The notes under the pieces: generated by a model | Told to the model about the DNA's origin: nothing | Databases searched by the model: none | What the model saw: only the letters and a program-made list of their open reading frames with translations | Shown: positions 53,458 to 59,551 of the stretch, one piece after another | How positions within the stretch are numbered: position 1 is the first letter of the stretch | Layout of the letters: each line of letters starts with the position of its first letter | From: Theodoxus fluviatilis | Taxonomy: Eukaryota; Mollusca; Gastropoda; Cycloneritida; Neritidae | Reading direction: 5' to 3' | NCBI GenBank assembly: GCA_034096865.1 | Contig: JAWQFJ010025814.1 | Coordinates: forward strand, 1 to 59,551 | Length of the DNA: 59,551 bases | Program-made: the position numbers and the translations under genes

Positions 53458-56441
53458 GTCAGTTTCCCTTGTCAGAGCTGTCAGATCCCTTGTCAGAGCT
53501 GTCAGGTCCTTGTCAGAGCTGTCAGATCCCTTGTCAGAGCTGTCAGGTCCCTTGTCAGAGCTGTCAGTTTCCCTTGTCAGAGCTGTCAGGTCCCTTGTCA
53601 GAGCTGTCAGGTCCCTTGTCAGAGCTGTTAGATCCCTTGTCAGAGCTGTCAGGTCCCTTGTCAGAGCTGTCAGTTTCCCTTGTCAGAGCTGTCAGGTCCC
53701 TTGTCAGAGCTGTCAGAGCTGTCAGGTCCCTTGTCAGAGCTGTCAGGTCCCTTGTCAGAGCTGTCAGGTCCCTTGTCAGAGCTGTCAGATCCCTTGTCAG
53801 AGCTGTCAGGTCCCTTGTCAGAGCTGTCAGGTCCCTTGTCAGAGCTGTCAGGTCCCTTGTCAGAGCTGTCAGGTCCCTTGTCAGAGCTGTCAGGTCAGAG
53901 CTGTCAGGTCCCTTGTCAGAGCTGTCAGGTCCCTTGTCAGAGCTGTCAGGTCCCTTGTCAGAGCTGTCAGGTCCCTTGTCAGAGCTGTCAGGTCCCTTGT
54001 CAGAGCTGTCAGGTCCCTTGTCAGAGCTGTCAGGTCCCTTGTCAGAGCTGTCACATCCCTTGTCAGAGCTGTCAGGTCCCTTGTCAGAGCTGTCTGGTCC
54101 CTTGTCAGAGCTGTCAGGTCCCGTGTCAGAGCTGTCAGGTCCCTTGTCAGAGCTGTCACGTCCCTTGTCAGAGCTGTCAGGTCCCTTGTCAGAGCTGTCA
54201 GGTCCCTTGTCAGAGCTGTAGGTCCCTTGTCAGAGCTGTCAGGTCCCTTGTCAGAGCTGTCAGATCCCTTGTCAGAGCTGCCAGGTCCCTTGTCAGAGCT
54301 GTCAGGTCCCTTGTCAGAACTGTCAGATCCCTTGTCAGAGCTGTCAGGTCCCTTGTCAGAGCTGTCAGGTCCCTTGTCAGAGCTGTCAGGTCCCTTGTCA
54401 GAGCTGTCAGGTCTCTTGTCAGAGCTGTCAGGTCCCTTGTCAGAGCTGTCAGGTCCCTTGTCAGAGCTGTCAGGTCCCTTGTCAGAGCTGTCAGATCCCT
54501 TGTCAGAGCTGTCAGGTCCCTTGTCAGAGCTGTCAGGTCCCTTGTCAGAGCTGTCAGGTCCCTTGTCAGAGCTGTCAGGTACCTTGTCAGAGCTGTCAGG
54601 TCCCTTGTCAGAGCTGTCAGGTCCCTTGTCAGAGCTGTCACATCCCTTGTCAGAGCTGTCAGATCCCTTGTCAGAGCTGTCAGGTCCCGTGTCAGAGCTG
54701 TCAGGTCCCGTGTCAGAGCTGTCAGGTCCCTTGTCAGAGCTGTCAGGTCCCTTGTCAGAGCTGTCAGGTCCCTTGTCAGAGCTGTCAGATCCCTTGTCAG
54801 AGCTGTCAGGTCCCTTGTCAGAGCTGTCACGTCCCTTGTCAGAGCTGTCAGGTCCCTTGTCAGAGCTGTCAGGTACCTTGTCAGAGCTGTCAGGTCCCTT
54901 GTCAGAGCTGTCAGGTCCCTTGTCAGAGCTGTCAGGTCCCTTGTCAGAGCTGTCAGGTCAGAGCTGTCAGGTCCCTTGTCAGAGCTGTCAGGTCCCTTGT
55001 CAGAGCTGTCAGGTACCTTGTCAGAGCTGTCAGGTCCCTTGTCAGAGCTGTCAGGTCCCTTGTCAGAGCTGTCAGGTCCCTTGTCAGAGCTGTCAGGTCA
55101 GAGCTGTCAGGTCCCTTGTCAGAGCTGTCAGGTCCCTTGTCAGAGCTGTCAGGTCCCTTGTCAGAGCTGTCAGAGCTGTCAGGTCCCTTGTCAGAGCTGT
55201 CAGGTCCCTTGTCAGAGGTCCCTTGTCAGAGCTGTCAGGTCCCTTGTCAGAGCTGTCAGGTCCCGTGTCAGAGCTGTCAGGTCCCTTGTCAGAGCTGTCA
55301 GGTCCCTTGTCAGAGCTGTCAGATCCCTTGTCAGAGCTGTCAGGTCCCTTGTCAGAGCTGCCAGGTCCCTTGTCAGAGCTGTCAGGTCCCTTGTCAGAGC
55401 TGTCAGGTCCCTTGTCAGAGCTGTCAGATCCCTTGTCAGAGCTGTCACATCCCTTGTCAGAGCTGTCAGGTCCCTTGTCAGAGCTGTCAGGTCCCTTGTC
55501 AGAGCTGTCAGGTCCCTTGTCAGAGCTGTCAGGTCCCTTGTCAGAGCTGTCAGGTCCCTTGTCAGAGCTGTCAGGTCCCTTGTCAGAGCTGTAGGTCCCT
55601 TGTCAGAGCTGTAGGTCCCTTCTCAGAGCTGTTAGGTCAGAGCTGTCAGGTCCCTTGTCAGAGCTGTCAGATCCCTTGTCAGAGCTGTCAGATCCCTTGT
55701 CAGAGCTGTAGGTCCTTTGTCAGAGCTGTCAGGTCAGAGCTGTAGGTCCCTTGTTAGAGCTGGCAGGTCCCTTGTCAGAGCTGTCAGGTCCCTTGTCAGA
55801 GCTGTCAGGTCCCTTGTCAGAGCTGTCAGGTCCCTTGTCAGAGCTGTCAGGTCCCTTGTCAGAGCTGTCAGATCCCTTGTCAGAGCTGTCAGGTCCCTTG
55901 TCAGAGCTGTCAGATCCCTTGTCAGAGCTGTCAGGTCCCTTGTCAGAGCTGTCAGATCCCTTGTCAGAGCTGTCTGGTCCCTTGTCAGAGCTGTCAGGTC
56001 CCTTGTCAGAGCTGTCAGGTCCCATTGTCAGAGCTGTCAGGTCCCTTGTCAGAGCTGTCAGAGCTGTCAGAGCTGTCAGGTCCCTTGTCAGAGCTGTCAG
56101 GTCCCTTGTCAGAGGTCCCTTGTCAGAGCTGTCAGGTCCCTTGTCAGAGCTGTCAGGTCCCTTGTCAGAGCTGCCAGGTCCCTTGTCAGAGCTGTCAGGT
56201 CCCTTGTCAGAGCTGTCAGGTCCCTTGTCAGAGCTGTCAGGTCTCTTGTCAGAGCTGTCAGGTCCCTTGTCAGAGCTGTCAGGTCCCTTGTCAGAGCTGT
56301 CAGGTCCCTTGTCAGAGCTGTCAGGTTCCTTGTCAGAGCTGTCAGGTCCCTTGTCGGAGCTGTCAGGTCCCTTGTCAGAGCTGTCAGGTCCCTTGTCAGA
56401 GCTGTCAGGTCCCTTGTCAGAGCTGTCAGGTCCCTTGTCCA
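53458..56441 (+). repeat. 21-bp minisatellite, inverted copy
   Basis: Mirror of 43113-46095, unit variants in the same order. One extra A at about 56024 (cccattgtc) is the only difference found. Confidence 0.95.
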
Positions 56442-57104
56442 CTGATCAAGACAGTCATTTGTAATCATGCATTAGAGAACCAGGGTAAAGTGTCAAAAAA
56501 GGTAAATGATTTTTTCCCCACCAGAGGATTATTTAGTTTTCAACACAAATTCAAGAGAAAACAGTCGAGTATAAGCCAAAGCATTTGTTTTTTACTACTG
56601 TGCAACGCTGCGGGAACTAATTACGTGACTTTGACCTCTGGTGACTGATGAGAGTTTGCTTGAAAACTGTTCCAGCAAAAACTGTAGGCTTGTTTGTCAT
56701 GGATAGTCATATTTTGTGGCGGACTCACAGCCAGGAAGTGCAGTAAAGATTTTGCCTGTTTTGTGATTAATATTGTCTGGTCTCCTCTCCAGTGGCATCA
56801 AAAGCCACTGACTGCCAGAAAGATCTGTTCACAACATAATGCTAATCTTTCCATCCACAAGAAAACAAATACTTGTGATGATGGGAGAGACATGTCACAG
56901 ACTGATAAACAGTTGTCCTGATGTGAGCCAGCGTCAGGTTTGTGGTAACTTTTTTTTAAAGATATATTTTTCAAAAGCAGAAACATGTCCCTTGCAGGTT
57001 TGTTTAAACAAAACTTCTTTTTTAAGTTGCATCTTTCAAGACCCGAAAAGGAAAGCTTGCATGTGTGAAAATCAAAGATGGCTAAACTGGTTGTGTCCTT
57101 GCAG

Positions 57105-57322
57105 CACAATATTCTGGACAGACTGGGGGACTTCACCGAAGATTGAGAGGTCAGGTATGGATGGCAGCAACCGCATCATCATTGCCAACACCTCGCTGTT
57201 CTGGCCCAATGGATTGACAGTAGACTACGCAGCAGACAAGCTGTATTGGGCAGATGCCAAGCATCACGTCATAGAGTCTGCAGACCTGGATGGCGCTCAT
57301 AGAAGAACAGTCATCAGCAGAG
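57105..57322 (+). CDS. LRP4: LRP4 exon 6 inverted copy: propeller 1 blades
   Basis: Mirror of 42233-42450 with intact FWTDWG and [11 protein letters not shown]. Confidence 0.75.
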
Positions 57323-57514
57323 GTACAGTTCCTACAATTATGCTGCTCCCCTTGAAGGGCTGGTATACTGTGTCGTTGGTGTCAAACGATCCACTTCATG
57401 CAGTGACAGCTTCATTTATTGTCATGTAGTTTTTTGTTGTCAACTTGTCAGAGTGCTCTAAAGTAACATTAGCCAATTTCCTTTGAAGAATTGACAATAT
57501 AGATATGGAAGTTG

Positions 57515-57515
<1 letters not shown>

Positions 57516-57554
<39 letters not shown>
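57516..57554. repeat. GT microsatellite (right palindrome arm)
   Basis: About 39 bases of (gt)n; 22 bp shorter than the left-arm counterpart. Confidence 0.95.
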
Positions 57555-57555
<1 letters not shown>

Positions 57556-57929
57556 GTTATTGTTGTTGTTTGATGTTATTTCCAATAGAAATGGATTAAT
57601 GATTCTTTTGGGCATTAGTTTAAGAAATGTTCACATGATTCCTTTTTTACCTTGCTCTCTCCAAAGCATCTTAAATGTATCAGAGGTTCACTTGTATATA
57701 TCCCTTTTACACCAACAGATTGGCTTTGCATTCTCTGAGGTACTTAGAATATTTTACCTAATATTGCTCATGTCTAATTAATACTCTGTGTTTATAGGCA
57801 AGATACCATCATCCTGAAAAAGAGCAAAGTGTCATGCCTTTGTCATCCAATCAAAATGCATACCAGTTGTAAAACCTGCATCTTGTGATTGTTGGAGATC
57901 CTTTGAGTGGCTGCTGTTGTTGTGTGCAG

Positions 57930-58106
57930 GCCTGCCCCACCCCTTCTCCCTGACCATGTTTGAGGATGAGCTCTACTGGACGGACTGGCACACCAAGAGC
58001 ATCAACAAGGCCAACAAGTTCACAGGCAACAACGTGGAGACTGTGCACAACCGTCTGCACTTCCCCATGGACATCCACACCTTCCATCCACTGCGACAAC
58101 CCCCAG
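57930..58106 (+). CDS. LRP4: LRP4 exon 7 inverted copy: last blade of propeller 1
   Basis: Mirror of 41427-41603. The next exon (EGF, exon 8) would mirror beyond the window end. Confidence 0.75.
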
Positions 58107-59337
58107 GTATGCGTGCACAGACACACGCACACATGTACACACACACACACACATACACATACACACACACACATACACACACATGTACACACACACACAC
58201 ACACACCTTTATATCAACGTACCACTGCCAGTCTCTCTCATCTTTGGCCTGACCAAGGAGACTCCTCCAAAAGATCGCCACAGCCTATCCTCCAAACAGC
58301 CCGTCTTAGCGCAACACTCAGATCCTAGTAACTACCATGGTCCTCGCCTACTCCACTCTTTACATACACAAACACACCAGCACACTCTAACACTATCACA
58401 TATACACAAACAGTACACATACACTATCTCACACACACAAAGACACATACACAACACACACACGCCTTATGCCTCCCACTCATGCTCCAACAGCCACATA
58501 CTTCCACCCACCCATTCCCCACTCGGGCTGGGGTTTTTTGTGGGGTTTTTAATCTCACCCAGTACTACATTTCTCACTCTCTGTAAATGTTTGCAATGGT
58601 TCCATTTATACTGTTGGCAGAAAGTGGAATTGTGAATGAGCCACGTTGAGGATCAAAGGGACAAAACTCTGTTTTGCATGTTTGATGCACTTGTCACCGA
58701 CTATTGGTTGTAACAGAAAGAAGTAGGAGAAGCACAGTTCCTTTTTCTTTTGCTATGAGTTCAATAACGTGTAGAAAACCAGAACTGTTACATTTATATT
58801 TTAGGAGTGTGTATTTGATGGAGTTTTGGATTTCAAAATGTTTTGGCCCTTGAAAGATTTATTGATTTTTCATAACTGTAATTTGATATTGTCCTCACCT
58901 CTAAGTGAGATATTTAGTAAAGACATGAGTACTTACTATATGGCTATGCCGTCTGAAATGGAAATGATTATTGGTGTGGAATCTGACAAATTTAGTCAGT
59001 AATACTAAGTGTGTGGGTGGTATTTCCTCTGACAGCATCTATTTGTATTATTTTACCTGCACTGTATTTTGGTATGTATTTGAACTAAAATTGTTTTTTC
59101 TATCAGTATCTGTTTGTATTTGTACTGACCATGTCTGTATCTTTAATTGACAATGTTATTTAATGCGTGTTTATTTTCACCATGTATTTTTGTGCTTTTG
59201 CATCGATTGTGTCCTTGTGCATTGTAAGTTATTCTCTACTACCACTGTATATTTTGGAATGTTTCCACCATGTATTTTCTGTGTTTAGCAGACAGAATTT
59301 CTGGAGAAAAAAAATATTCCTGACTGTGTATTCTTGT

Positions 59338-59551
59338 AAAAAAGAGTAGAAGACAAGCAACCGACTGTTTCTTTCATGAGCAAGTCTGGCCCTGAAGAGG
59401 GCCGTTTGGGGGTTGTACTGCCGCCGATGCGGGTAATCACCGCTACAGGATGGAGAGGCAGCGGGTTGGCAGGGGCGTGCAGCGATGCTCTGTATTTCTT
59501 TACGGCAAGCTTTCGAAGCTGAGGCTTCTTCATCAGGCCAAAGTAACAAGG
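59338..59551 (-). mobile_element. Hammerhead-bearing retroelement, inverted copy, cut by window end
   Basis: Mirror of 39982-40195: the 188-bp arm (59338-59525) and the hammerhead core on the minus strand (59498-59543). The rest of the element lies beyond the window. Confidence 0.7.

Overview
The window is eukaryotic: intron-rich, dense in micro- and minisatellites, and full of retroelement and MITE-like insertions. The gene content, the dispersed TGACCTTGACC-type element and the tRNA-derived SINE suggest a mollusc, probably a marine gastropod. That assignment is inference, because no ribosomal or mitochondrial marker is present.

One protein-coding gene fills the window: the orthologue of LRP4 (LDL-receptor-related protein 4), on the minus strand from about 49.1 kb down to a stop codon at 7569-7571. 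I resolved 28 coding exons with consensus splice sites and matching phases. They total 4604 nt and join into one open frame of 1533 complete codons plus stop. Domain order is LDLa - LDLa - EGF - calcium-binding EGF - YWTD propeller 1 - EGF - propeller 2 - EGF - propeller 3 - EGF - propeller 4 - EGF - membrane helix - cytoplasmic tail with an NPTY motif. The first exon seen starts in phase 1, so the signal peptide and further LDLa repeats lie outside the window. A 3' UTR probably runs from 7568 to about 4.0 kb. Bases 1-4000 are downstream flank with MITE-like repeats.

The exons sit among unusual tandem arrays. At least six arrays are built from a splice junction of the neighbouring exon: 55 bp at 19.5 kb, 38 bp at 28.5 kb, 48 bp at 31.2 kb and 33 bp at 33.4-35.4 kb carry acceptor copies. 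A 75-bp array at 39.1 kb carries donor copies, and a 21-bp array at 43.1-46.1 kb starts at a donor. The 33-bp and 48-bp arrays keep the reading frame into their exon.

Introns also hold a 2.7-kb solo-LTR-like element with a 5-bp target duplication, a SINE, a LINE 3' fragment, MITEs, and a duplicated element rich in AGGTCA half-sites. Two insertions with target duplications carry hammerhead-ribozyme-like motifs.

From 39,982 to the window end the sequence is a near-perfect palindrome centred on 49,777. The right arm repeats LRP4 exons 1-7 on the plus strand. The fold lies on a 3-nt loop that is a native 11-bp hairpin in intact copies of the same repeat. The arms differ, as far as I could check, only by 22 nt in a CA microsatellite and one base in the 21-bp array. 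A snap-back (hairpin-primed) event, quite possibly an assembly or library artefact, is the first explanation to test. The palindrome sits where the 5' part of LRP4 should be.
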